DNA of 7,012 bases from Sutterellaceae bacterium (GCA_030531135.1 JAUNOJ010000089.1:1-7012), one strand, 5' to 3'. Positions 1-6,088 are shown, counted from the first letter of the stretch. Numbers and translations are program-made. Notes: generated by a model not told the origin, from the letters alone.

Positions 1-626
1 TAAGTTTTAAAAAAGTCCTTGTTCAATTCATGAATCTTATTCAGTTCATCTTTCTTCATAGCAAATTGTTTGTTATCGCGACTAATTTCTTCGAGAACGT
101 CGCGACCAATGCCGGAAAGAGAAGAACAAGCACCGGTAACAGTGTCCATAAAATTGTTCACTGCTGCCTTCATTTGAAAGTTCTTAGTCGTTGATGCAAA
201 TTTGAGGGCAGATACACCAGTTTGAAGTACCGGGTCAATGTTCTCTAGTATTAGATTTTGCCAGAAAAGCTTTGACCTCTCATTCATTCTCTCGCGTTCC
301 ATCTCCTGTAATTTGAAGAAAGTCAAATCATCCAAAAGACGACCGATGAGCATTGCCGAACCATCGGCTTTTAGTTTTTTCAAGTTGATATTGTTGATGA
401 TCTCATCGTATTGCTGATCAAGAACCAGACGATTTTCGTAATGGCGTATTCTTGACAGAGAGTAGGAACAGTAGTTCAGGGCAATGATTTCCTGAACATT
501 AGGGTCAGTTGGTGATTCGCTTAAAATAGGCGTGTCAGCTGCATATGCTTGAGAGAAGGCCAAAACACAGGCCAGGGTCAAATTTTTGAGTTTAATTTTT
601 TGTGCGAATTCCTTACCAGACCACAT
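1..626 (-). CDS. Exported helical protein of unknown function (3' end outside window)
   Basis: I translated this frame by hand: it is open from an ATG at 626 to the left edge, giving 208 complete codons and no stop. The start is supported by GGAGG on the minus strand, 8 bases upstream, and by a promoter with a perfect -10 box. Residues 1-29 look like a Sec signal peptide: a basic stretch KEFAQKIKLK (5-14), a hydrophobic core NLTLACVLAF, and an AYA cleavage site before ADTP. Cys20 is poorly placed for a lipobox. The predicted mature part is charged and probably helical (about residues 54-130 and 175-208) and has two cysteines, C53 and C167, that could form a disulfide in the periplasm. I do not recognise the family. 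A VirB5-like or adhesion-related periplasmic protein is conceivable, but nothing seen requires it. The AT-rich codon use differs from the genes right of 1977. Confidence 0.82.
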   Translation of the reverse strand, partial: MWSGKEFAQKIKLKNLTLACVLAFSQAYAADTPILSESPTDPNVQEIIALNYCSYSLSRIRHYENRLVLDQQYDEIINNINLKKLKADGSAMLIGRLLDDLTFFKLQEMERERMNERSKLFWQNLILENIDPVLQTGVSALKFASTTKNFQMKAAVNNFMDTVTGACSSLSGIGRDVLEEISRDNKQFAMKKDELNKIHELNKDFFKT

Positions 627-661
627 ACCGCTTTCCTCCGAGAGGGTAAATTGATCCAAAT

Positions 662-690
662 ATTATAATAGGAAAGAAAAATTCTGTTAC
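662..690 (-). promoter_or_regulatory. Sigma-70-type promoter of the exported-protein gene
   Basis: Read on the minus strand, a perfect TATAAT lies at 667-662 and GTAACA (4 of 6 matches to TTGACA) at 690-685, with a 17-base spacer. Transcription would start near 655, about 30 bases before the ATG at 626. The promoter sits directly downstream of the terminator of the neighbouring minus-strand gene, so the two genes look like separate units. Confidence 0.6.
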
Positions 691-696
691 ATTTGC

Positions 697-744
697 AAAA
701 AAGTTGTGTCCGAAAATCATGACGATAGTCAGATTTTTGACACA
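697..744 (-). terminator. Rho-independent terminator after the cold-shock/zinc-ribbon gene
   Basis: Three nested pairings form one long hairpin. TGTGTC (705-710) pairs with GACACA (739-744), AAAATC (713-718) with GATTTT (732-737), and TGAC (720-723) with GTCA (728-731) around a GATA loop. That is 16 base pairs with only small internal bulges. On the minus strand the stem is followed after three bases by six T (702-697). It lies 18 bases beyond the stop codon of the gene at 762-1229, which places it correctly as that gene's terminator. Confidence 0.75.
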
Positions 745-761
745 GAAAATTTTTTATCGAC

Positions 762-1229
762 TTAGCCGAAACTCCAAAAAGCAATAGCCATCACGCCAAT
801 AAGGGTTAAGGACAGGATGAGCCAAAAAACTTTGTCGTTACGGGCATAGTCGCCGATTTGAGCGCCGCAATCTGGACAGAAACTCATGTCTGGCTGCCCC
901 TCATATATGACTACGCGCGGACGTACCGAGTGGCGGCACTTGGGGCAACACATGACGGCGTCTTGCTGCACAGACGATTGCGACGATTCTTTGAAAGCCA
1001 CGGACAGCACGCGATGCAAACTTTCTTCGGCGGTTTCGGGGTCGGCAAGGGTAAAGGTCACCATGTCGCCGGCTCCGGGAATCCAAAGACCTTCGACGGC
1101 TTTGTGACTAAAGCTGTACTTGGTGCCGTCAACGGCATTGAGTTGACCAACGCCGTTTTTGACGTCGTAGAAGATCACCATACCGTCGAGAACATTAGTC
1201 TCATCTACTTTGTGTTGGGATTCAGACAT
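762..1229 (-). CDS. Cold-shock-like domain / zinc ribbon / membrane-anchor protein
   Basis: This 155-residue protein has three parts. Residues about 16-62 resemble a degenerate cold-shock (OB-fold) domain: the pattern GMVIFYDVKNGVGQL, then DGTKYSFSHKAV, then a GDMVTFTL strand follows the usual CSD layout, but the aromatic RNA-binding motifs are largely lost. Residues 94-121 form a zinc ribbon with CPKC (C95, C98) and CPDC (C118, C121); C94 is an extra cysteine. Residues about 134-152 are a strongly hydrophobic membrane segment close to the C-terminus, and no signal peptide is present, so both soluble domains probably face the cytoplasm. A role in nucleic-acid or protein binding at the membrane is inference only. 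The ATG at 1229 is the first start after an in-frame stop, although its ribosome binding site is weak. It is divergent from the DUF805 gene at 1528. Confidence 0.85.
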   Translation of the reverse strand: MSESQHKVDETNVLDGMVIFYDVKNGVGQLNAVDGTKYSFSHKAVEGLWIPGAGDMVTFTLADPETAEESLHRVLSVAFKESSQSSVQQDAVMCCPKCRHSVRPRVVIYEGQPDMSFCPDCGAQIGDYARNDKVFWLILSLTLIGVMAIAFWSFG

Positions 1230-1262
1230 ACCAAGTACTTTGGAGAAAAAAGCAAGATAAAC

Positions 1263-1286
1263 TTATGCCTAGGTATTTATGCCTAG
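1263..1286. repeat. 10-bp direct repeat TTATGCCTAG, two copies
   Basis: TTATGCCTAG occurs at 1263-1272 and again at 1277-1286, separated by GTAT, a period of 14 bases. The first copy runs into the self-complementary hexamer CCTAGG (1268-1273). The repeat lies 34-57 bases upstream of the start codon of the minus-strand cold-shock/zinc-ribbon gene, where its promoter should be. It may be an operator or activator site; no matching regulator is known from the window. Confidence 0.5.
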
Positions 1287-1489
1287 ACGCTTGTTGAATT
1301 TTACCTTCTCATTAGGCAAAAGAGAAGAGTGTCGATAGACAAGTTTAGCTAATTCCAACTTTGTTCTACAAATGAATTGGGGCACTTTGTAATAGACAAA
1401 ACCAGAACATTTCGTGGTGGAAGCTGGGGAGTTTCGATCAGATCGCGACTAAATTTTTTCTGAAAAACATTACAAAACCGGTGTGGTTA
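1287..1489. other. Divergent AT-rich spacer, no gene seen
   Basis: No open frame longer than a few codons with a ribosome binding site was found on either strand here. The stretch must carry the control regions of both flanking divergent genes. One imperfect stem, AGTT(1430-1433)/GACT(1447-1450) with an inner CGA/TCG, is followed by AAATTTTTT (1451-1459), which is a weak terminator-like signal on the plus strand. Confidence 0.4.
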
Positions 1490-1495
1490 TATAAT
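1490..1495 (+). promoter_or_regulatory. Consensus -10 box of the DUF805 gene
   Basis: A perfect TATAAT lies 32 bases before the ATG at 1528, predicting a leader of about 25 bases. No good -35 hexamer is found at 16-18 bases; TTACAA at 1470-1475 is too close (14 bases). The promoter may therefore rely on an activator or on the strong -10 box. Confidence 0.5.
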
Positions 1496-1527
1496 TGGTT
1501 CTACGATTAACTTAAATGCTTTGAAAA

Positions 1528-1875
1528 ATGGCTATGCGTGATCTTGAAAATAACACAAGTATCTTTTCCTATAAGGGAAAGATAAATCGTGGTCCATTCA
1601 TTTTGCTGAACATCGTGCTATCTGTTGTGGGTGCTTTGTTTTCGGCTGTGGCAGAATCGCTTCCGCCTGATATCCTGCTGGCTCTTATAGTTCTTGTCGG
1701 GGCGGTGTTCATTGTGGTGCCATCTATCTTCAGTTTTATCAAACGTTGCAGAACTGTCGGTATTTCGCCTTGGTGGGTTCTTGTCACAATCATCCCATTG
1801 GCCAGTTTCATTTTGTTTATTACACTCGCAATCATGAAAAGAAAAAGAGGGGATGAGCCGGTGGTGTACACCTAA
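1528..1875 (+). CDS. DUF805 family inner-membrane protein
   Basis: This 115-residue protein carries the DUF805 signature. An N-terminal FSYKGKINRGPF (13-24) matches the family's F-x-x-GR-x-NR-x-x-[FY] motif, and KRCRTVGISPWW (72-83) corresponds to the family's RRLHDIGKSGWW-type loop. Three hydrophobic segments are predicted at about 24-43, 48-70 and 82-103, with a short charged tail KRKRGDE. The family (E. coli YhaH and YhaI are members) has no established biochemical function. The start is ATG 1528; an in-frame ATG at 1534 is an alternative, and neither has a clear Shine-Dalgarno sequence. An in-frame TGA six bases upstream of 1528 rules out a longer form. The gene is monocistronic, with a -10 box upstream and a terminator downstream. 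Confidence 0.88.
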   Translation: MAMRDLENNTSIFSYKGKINRGPFILLNIVLSVVGALFSAVAESLPPDILLALIVLVGAVFIVVPSIFSFIKRCRTVGISPWWVLVTIIPLASFILFITLAIMKRKRGDEPVVYT

Positions 1876-1876
1876 A

Positions 1877-1917
1877 GATCTCCTTACTAATCTTAAACTC
1901 ATTAAGAATTTGAGATC
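1877..1917 (+). repeat. AT-rich inverted repeat in the DUF805 3' region
   Basis: TCTTAA (1891-1896) pairs with TTAAGA (1902-1907) around the loop ACTCA, and outside it GATCTC (1877-1882) pairs with GAGATC (1912-1917). It starts one base after the stop codon and precedes the main terminator. It may fold in the mRNA tail and protect it, but it has no T-tract and is not itself a terminator. Confidence 0.4.
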
Positions 1918-1927
1918 AGGTACGAAG

Positions 1928-1960
1928 AACCCCATCAGCATGCTTGTTGATGGGGTTTTT
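1928..1960 (+). terminator. Rho-independent terminator of the DUF805 gene
   Basis: A 13-bp stem with one G:U pair joins 1928-1940 (AACCCCATCAGCA) to 1945-1957 around the loop TGCT, and the plus strand continues in TTTTT (1956-1960). It sits between two converging genes. The minus-strand tail after the stem (GTTCTTCG) is only moderately T-rich, so use as a terminator for the molybdoenzyme gene, whose stop is at 1977, is possible but weaker. Confidence 0.88.
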
Positions 1961-1976
1961 CAATGAACCGATACTT

Positions 1977-4265
1977 TCACTTATCGGCAAAAGTTTCTAT
2001 TTCCACCTTGGCACCGGAAGCAACATTGCCGCCGGACAAGCGTGACGTTTCAATGTCGGGCGTCAAGGTATTGGTGTTGCCGCCGGCGTCGACTTCCATG
2101 TCGTCAATCAAGGTAGGCTCGTACCAGGCGCCGTGCCCCATAGCAACGGTGCCGGGCGCCACATCTTCGCTCACGACCGCTTTTGCCAGCACTGAGCCCT
2201 GCGCATTGAAAACCCGAATCGTTTGCCCGTTGCCGATGCCACGTATCTGAGCGTCCTTTGCACTGATGCGACAAGGTTCAAAGTGGCCGTTAGGCTTATC
2301 GATGGTGTCGTCCAACTGACTGTGCAGTCGCTCCGTTGCCTTAATGCTCATCAAAACCAAAGGGTAGCGAGCCTCGTCCGTCTCGGACGTTTGGCGATCG
2401 CACAAGTAGGCCGGATGCGGCGGCACATCGCTATAGCCCATGGCGGCAAGCGTTTCGCTATAAAGTTCAATCTTGCCCGAGGGCGTGGCCAGACGATGGC
2501 CTTCGGGGTCTTCGCGGTAGGCTATCCACGGATCGTCAAACGTGCGAGAAGCGTCTTTGTCAAAGAAGTGGGTGCCCGTCTCCCAGAAGGATTCGAACTC
2601 GGGCATGGCAATTCCGCGACCGGCAGCCGCATCGCAAACCGAAGCGTAGGTGGCACGAATGCGTTCGTTTTCCGTTAAACCCCCTGAGAAGGCGTGAAGC
2701 AAATCAAGACGTTCGGCCAAATCGCTAAAGATCGCCCAGTCGCTGCGAGATTCTCCCAGAGGTGTAATGGCCTGCTGCATGGCACAAACGCCGGCTTGCG
2801 TATAGGTGCCGATACCGGTGATGTCGTTTCTCTCAAAACTCGTGCAAGCCGGCAGAATGATGTCGGCATGTTCCGCCGTGGCATTCATGACAGATTCCAC
2901 CACCACAATCGTTTCGGGCTTTTGAAAGGCTTTCACGACCTTACCGGTATCAGGTTGATGGGCAAAGGGATTGCCACCCGCCCAAATGACGAGTTTGACA
3001 TCCGGATACGTGACTTTTTTGCCCGCATAGTCGATTGTTTTGCCGGGATTCAAGAAACAGTCGGCAAACTTGGCCACCGGGATCGTGTCCGCGAGTCTGT
3101 TTCCCGTTGCCGCATGAAACCACTGCGGCGCCACGACGCTACTGATTTCAGGCACACTTACGCCGCGATAGACCGGCACGCCGCCGTCGCAATAGTGATA
3201 GTGCGTTCCGATACCGCCGCCCGCGTGGCCGATGTGACCTAAGACACAGGCCAAAGCATAAGCCATCGACGGCGCCTGTTCTCCAAAGCGCGAGCGCTGA
3301 GGCCCCCAGCCCATCATCAAAAGCGTGCGATTTTCTTTGAGGTGAAGCGCCAGTTTTTCGATTTCTTCAACCGATAGCCCCGTAATGGGAGCAGCCCACT
3401 GAGCATCCTTTTTGACGCCGTCGGTTTTGCCCATGGCGTAAGCCAAGAATTTGTCCGAACCCTTCGTGCAGTGCTCTAAAAACTCGGTATCGGCCAATCC
3501 TTTGTCGATCAAGGTGACGATCAACGCCAGCATTAGGGCGGTATCGCTGCCTTGCTTGGGTGCAATCCAGCGACTTCCTAAAAACTTGGCCGTTTCGGTT
3601 TTCACCGGATTGATAGAAAGGCTTTCGATTCCGGAGGCCTTCAATTTTCTTAAATAGTCTTTGCCCTCATGAATCGTGGTGCACCAATCGATATCGTTGG
3701 TGACCAACGGATCGGCTCCCCAAAAGACGACGCAACCAGCATTTTTTAAGACTGCCTCCCAAGAGGGAACGGCAGGGTCGGACGCTCCCACCACATAGGG
3801 GAGAATGGCACTGATGGCGGCGGTCGAATAGCTGTTGGCGCACGGAATGTAGCCGCCGCACAAATTCAGTAAACGCCGCAAGAGGCTCACGGACGAGTTG
3901 ACGCAGCCCGCCGACTTCCAACCGTAGCTTCTGCCAAAGACGGATTGCGGACCGTATTCGGTATAGACGCGCCGAATTTCGTCAGCGACCAACCCCAAAG
4001 CCTTTTCCCACGAAACGCGTACGAACGTGTCGTGACCGCGCTCTGCGCGAGAGGCAGGGCCGTTTTTTAAGTAGCCGCTTCTGACCAAAGGAAAGAGCAA
4101 ACGTTTTTTCGAGTAAACACGCTCGATCAGATTTCCCACATTGGGCGAAGGCCACAAATCGGCTTCGTGCGGCGCGATTTCGACGATGCGACCGTTTTCG
4201 GTGCGACCGCGCACGATGCCCCAGTGGGTGGCGGTGATAAATGTGTGGTTTAACGGAGTGCTCAC
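1977..4265 (-). CDS. Molybdopterin S-/N-oxide reductase, BisC/TorA/DorA type, no Tat signal
   Basis: This 762-residue catalytic subunit belongs to the DMSO reductase family that uses bis-MGD molybdenum without an N-terminal Fe-S cluster; no CxxC-type cluster motif is present. Counting from the GTG at 4265, recognisable features in order are THWG (13-16), FVRVSW (81-86), SYGW with Y114 and W116, SYSTAA with the likely molybdenum ligand S147, GWGPQR (319-324), GGNPFAH (430-436), ADIILPA (467-473), RLHSQL (656-661), and the C-terminal dinucleotide-binding domain from about 635. These align by memory with Rhodobacter DorA, including Y114, W116 and S147. There is no twin-arginine signal: the frame has a stop 102 bases upstream of the GTG and only one other start, a TTG at 4277. 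I prefer GTG because GAGAA lies 5 bases upstream. A cytoplasmic BisC-like role (biotin or methionine sulfoxide reduction) is therefore likelier than periplasmic TMAO/DMSO respiration. The exact substrate cannot be told. No TorD chaperone or cytochrome gene is adjacent. Confidence 0.9.
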   Translation of the reverse strand: MSTPLNHTFITATHWGIVRGRTENGRIVEIAPHEADLWPSPNVGNLIERVYSKKRLLFPLVRSGYLKNGPASRAERGHDTFVRVSWEKALGLVADEIRRVYTEYGPQSVFGRSYGWKSAGCVNSSVSLLRRLLNLCGGYIPCANSYSTAAISAILPYVVGASDPAVPSWEAVLKNAGCVVFWGADPLVTNDIDWCTTIHEGKDYLRKLKASGIESLSINPVKTETAKFLGSRWIAPKQGSDTALMLALIVTLIDKGLADTEFLEHCTKGSDKFLAYAMGKTDGVKKDAQWAAPITGLSVEEIEKLALHLKENRTLLMMGWGPQRSRFGEQAPSMAYALACVLGHIGHAGGGIGTHYHYCDGGVPVYRGVSVPEISSVVAPQWFHAATGNRLADTIPVAKFADCFLNPGKTIDYAGKKVTYPDVKLVIWAGGNPFAHQPDTGKVVKAFQKPETIVVVESVMNATAEHADIILPACTSFERNDITGIGTYTQAGVCAMQQAITPLGESRSDWAIFSDLAERLDLLHAFSGGLTENERIRATYASVCDAAAGRGIAMPEFESFWETGTHFFDKDASRTFDDPWIAYREDPEGHRLATPSGKIELYSETLAAMGYSDVPPHPAYLCDRQTSETDEARYPLVLMSIKATERLHSQLDDTIDKPNGHFEPCRISAKDAQIRGIGNGQTIRVFNAQGSVLAKAVVSEDVAPGTVAMGHGAWYEPTLIDDMEVDAGGNTNTLTPDIETSRLSGGNVASGAKVEIETFADK

Positions 4266-4378
4266 GAGGATTCTCAATACAAAAAGTTTCGTTAAGCCCC
4301 ATTGTAGTTTGTTCTCTTCAAGGTAAACGGAGTGTAGACTTCGGTTTTAGTCAAATCACCATTTTCAAGAGACAACCC
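4266..4378. promoter_or_regulatory. Divergent promoter region of the molybdoenzyme gene and queC
   Basis: Only 113 bases separate the two divergent starts, so both promoters must lie here or run into the genes. Candidate boxes are weak: on the minus strand TACAAT (4307-4302) with TTTACC 15 bases upstream; on the plus strand nothing better than 3-4 matches per hexamer. No FNR, NarL or molybdate operator was recognised with confidence. Confidence 0.35.
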
Positions 4379-5113
4379 ATGAGCACGACTTCCATGCATC
4401 GCCCCGCGGGCACGGCCGATCAAAAAGCACTGGTTCTTTTTAGCGGCGGACAAGACTCCACCACCTGTTTGGCATGGGCTTTGGCGCGCTACAAGACGGT
4501 TGAAACCGTGGGTTTCGATTACGGTCAGCGCCACTCGGTGGAGTTGGAATGCCGAACGAAGGTCTTGGAAAAGTTGCGTGCGTTTTCGTCTGATTGGGAC
4601 ACTCGTTTGGGCGAAGACTTTATGCTCGATATGCGCTCCTTAGGCACGATCAGCGATTGTTCTCTCACCAAAGAAAAGGAAATCGAGTGGGAGGCCAATG
4701 GGTTACCCAACACCTTTGTGCCCGCGCGCAATTTGCTCTTTTTCACGTATGCGGCAGCCCTGGCTTATCGACGCGGCGCCACCGTCTTGGTGGGCGGTAT
4801 GTGCGAAACCGATTATTCGGGCTATCCGGACTGCCGAGACAATACGCTCAAAAGTCTTCAGGTGTCGCTTTCATTAGGGTTGGACAGTCCCATGGTGATC
4901 GAAACGCCCTTGATGTGGCTCGACAAAGCCCAGACGTGGCAGTTAGCGCACGACTTGGGCGGCGACGAACTCGTCAACTTGGTGCGTTTTGACACCCACA
5001 CCTGCTACATGGGCGACCATACCCACCGCCACGACTGGGGCTATGGGTGCGGTCAGTGTCCGGCTTGCAAATTGCGTCAAGCCGGTTGGGACGAGTTTTC
5101 CAATCAGATGTAA
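4379..5113 (+). CDS. queC: 7-cyano-7-deazaguanine (preQ0) synthase
   Basis: QueC converts 7-carboxy-7-deazaguanine to preQ0 using ATP and ammonia, a cytoplasmic step in queuosine tRNA modification. The 244-residue product fits the family length (E. coli about 231). The PP-loop ATPase motif SGGQDSTT is at 22-29, followed by FDYGQRH (46-52), the VPARN segment (114-118), and [15 protein letters not shown] (139-153), all typical of QueC. Zinc ligands are C209, C224, C227 and C230, in [11 protein letters not shown]. The start ATG 4379 has AAGAGA a few bases upstream; the frame remains open back to 4241, but that extension has no family similarity and overlaps the divergent gene's start. No preQ1 riboswitch pattern was seen upstream. 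The 3' end overlaps the convergent regulator gene by 10 bases. No other queuosine gene is in the window. Confidence 0.96.
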   Translation: MSTTSMHRPAGTADQKALVLFSGGQDSTTCLAWALARYKTVETVGFDYGQRHSVELECRTKVLEKLRAFSSDWDTRLGEDFMLDMRSLGTISDCSLTKEKEIEWEANGLPNTFVPARNLLFFTYAAALAYRRGATVLVGGMCETDYSGYPDCRDNTLKSLQVSLSLGLDSPMVIETPLMWLDKAQTWQLAHDLGGDELVNLVRFDTHTCYMGDHTHRHDWGYGCGQCPACKLRQAGWDEFSNQM

Positions 5114-5751
5114 TAGACGGCGGAGCCCATTTCGGGCTCTTGCATGTCCAAAAAGGACAAAAGCAACAGTTCCATATCTGTCGGAGACGCAATGCCTTCG
5201 GCCCAGTCGACCAACGTGTCCGTATGAACTCCGAGCAGTTTGGCGATATCGTTGATGTCTTTTCTCAGTTTTTTGCGCAACAGCGGCAGATCGATCACAA
5301 GGCTTTTTGGGCGACTTGCGCTGTCCGGAGTGCCATCGGCGAGCAAAGTTGAAAATTGATGCAAAGTGTCGAAATAGCCCGTGTGATCTTTCGAAAATTT
5401 GCTCCGGTCACTACCCGGAAGCATCTTCGTTTCGACGTAGACGTGTCTTTGCACATAGCAAGGCGCTTCGACCATCGCCTCCACCAGATAGGCGGCCGAA
5501 GTCGGAATCTCGGTTTCGTCGTGTTCCCAGCGATAGATTTGCCGCTCGGTGACGCCCATTAAGATACTGAGCTCACGCTGCGTCATATCGGCCCGTCGGC
5601 GGCATAGCCTGAACTCTTGCCCGGACATCGTTTTTCGTTTGGCAAGTCCTTGTTCGATCAAGGTCACGACAAGTTTGACCGACGGCAGTTGGCCGCTTGC
5701 GAATTTATCAATCAAGTCTTTGAGTTCGGCTTGCGTGAGTTTTTTGCCCAT
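5104..5751 (-). CDS. Tandem XRE-like helix-turn-helix transcriptional regulator
   Basis: This 215-residue protein has a clear XRE/Cro-type helix-turn-helix at about 44-92, with [12 protein letters not shown] (56-67) and TERQIYRWE (68-76) as turn and recognition helices. A second, more divergent copy lies at about 154-202: [21 protein letters not shown] (166-186, quoted here only as its key segments DIAKLLGV and TLVDWAEG) keeps the same spacing. The N-terminal 40 residues are helical and unassigned, and 95-150 is a linker. It is cytoplasmic and presumably binds DNA as a dimer. The ATG at 5751 has AGGAA 11 bases upstream, plus GGGAAG directly abutting it, so the exact start is moderately certain. 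Upstream lie a TATACT -10 box and a perfect palindrome, which suggests autoregulation. Targets and effector are unknown. It could be a phage-type or antitoxin-type regulator, but no toxin gene is next to it on the same strand. Confidence 0.88.
   Translation of the reverse strand: MGKKLTQAELKDLIDKFASGQLPSVKLVVTLIEQGLAKRKTMSGQEFRLCRRRADMTQRELSILMGVTERQIYRWEHDETEIPTSAAYLVEAMVEAPCYVQRHVYVETKMLPGSDRSKFSKDHTGYFDTLHQFSTLLADGTPDSASRPKSLVIDLPLLRKKLRKDINDIAKLLGVHTDTLVDWAEGIASPTDMELLLLSFLDMQEPEMGSAVYYI
5123..5159 (+). terminator. Possible queC terminator inside the 3' end of the regulator gene
   Basis: GAGCCC (5123-5128) pairs perfectly with GGGCTC (5134-5139) around ATTTC, 9 bases after the queC stop. 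The tail TTGCATGTCC is only weakly T-rich. A second small stem, TGTCC/GGACA around five A (5145-5159), follows. Both are fully inside codons of the opposite-strand regulator, so they may be coincidental. Confidence 0.3.
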
Positions 5752-5792
5752 CTTCCCAAGAATTCCTGTGTTTCCTAAACGGATTTACAGAC

Positions 5793-5822
5793 AGTATACG
5801 CTTTGCAACGCCTAAAAATCAG
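5793..5822 (-). promoter_or_regulatory. Probable promoter of the HTH regulator gene
   Basis: On the minus strand TATACT (5798-5793) matches the -10 consensus at 5 of 6 positions and lies about 40 bases before the ATG at 5751. The best -35 candidate is CTGATT (5822-5817, 3 of 6) with an 18-base spacer. That hexamer overlaps one arm of the palindrome at 5819-5835, as expected for a repressor-controlled promoter. Confidence 0.45.
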
Positions 5823-5835
5823 ACATTTTGTCTGA
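5819..5835. promoter_or_regulatory. Palindromic candidate operator TCAGACA-TTT-TGTCTGA
   Basis: This is a perfect inverted repeat with 7-bp arms and a 3-base spacer, located between the divergent regulator gene and the small membrane protein gene. A further AGACA half-site lies at 5789-5793, 32 bases from the first arm (about three helical turns), against the -10 box. GTCTGT at 5919-5924 lies close to the small gene. A separate 7-bp inverted repeat, ACGCTTT (5798-5804) and AAAGCGT (5836-5842), brackets the palindrome. Binding by the HTH protein at 5104-5751 is inference. Confidence 0.5.
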
Positions 5836-5943
5836 AAGCGTTTAATTCGAGGAACAACTTTTCCAAAATCGACAGGTCATCACGGCAATGCAACCTCCGT
5901 TTTGAAGTTTGCGTGCTCGTCTGTTTCGATCTAGGAGAAAGTT

Positions 5944-6036
5944 ATGTCAAAGGAAAAAGTCGAATTTTTGATCGCGGTGATTATTTCGCTGAGTTTGCTC
6001 TGGATGGTTTTCGGGGGAGGCGGCCCCAAACATTGA
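5944..6036 (+). CDS. Small single-pass membrane protein, 30 residues
   Basis: A complete frame of 30 codons plus TGA begins at ATG 5944. It is preceded by AGGAG at 5933-5937 with a 6-base spacing, one of the best ribosome binding sites in the window. The product has a short charged head (MSKEKVE), a hydrophobic stretch from about residue 8 to 23 (FLIAVIISLSLLWMVF) long enough for a short membrane helix, and a GGGGPKH tail. It does not match a small membrane protein I know (CydX, KdpF and CcoQ were considered). It is divergent from the tandem-HTH regulator, with a palindrome between them, and converges on the gene at 6089. Function is unknown; a membrane-stress peptide, toxin-like peptide or accessory subunit are only possibilities. 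The promoter is not clear. Confidence 0.62.
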   Translation: MSKEKVEFLIAVIISLSLLWMVFGGGGPKH

Positions 6037-6044
6037 GATGCTCC

Positions 6045-6079
6045 GGAAAACAAATGAGGGCACCGCGATCGTGCCCTCA
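6045..6079 (-). terminator. Rho-independent terminator of the helical-protein gene
   Basis: A perfect 9-bp stem joins TGAGGGCAC (6055-6063) to GTGCCCTCA (6071-6079) around a 7-base loop. On the minus strand the stem is followed by TTTGTTTTCC, and it begins 10 bases beyond the stop codon at 6089. On the plus strand the stem is followed by AAAAATCG, so termination of the small plus-strand gene here would be inefficient. Confidence 0.75.
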
Positions 6080-6088
6080 AAAATCGTT

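Noticed and set aside
578..784. 68-residue minus-strand open frame across the terminator and promoter
   Set aside because: It runs through the terminator hairpin and the promoter of the left gene, overlaps that gene in another frame, and its product has no recognisable features.
858..1286. 142-residue plus-strand frame opposite the CSD/zinc-ribbon gene
   Set aside because: It is antisense to a protein with clear domain structure and has no convincing domain of its own; it is a shadow frame.
3982..4302. 106-residue minus-strand frame starting at ATG 4302
   Set aside because: It overlaps the molybdoenzyme N-terminus in another frame; the strong family match of the other frame explains the region.
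4241..4378. Extension of queC upstream of ATG 4379
   Set aside because: The extra residues have no QueC similarity and overlap the start of the divergent molybdoenzyme gene; ATG 4379 has its own AAGAGA ribosome binding site and gives the normal family length.
4290..4378. preQ1 riboswitch upstream of queC
   Set aside because: Neither the compact stem-loop nor the A-rich tail ending in AACTA-type sequence of preQ1-I could be found.
5841..5885. Short minus-strand frame beginning GTG-ATG with GGAGG upstream
   Set aside because: It encodes only about 13-14 residues, its ribosome binding site is 10 or more bases away, and the peptide has no leader-peptide pattern.
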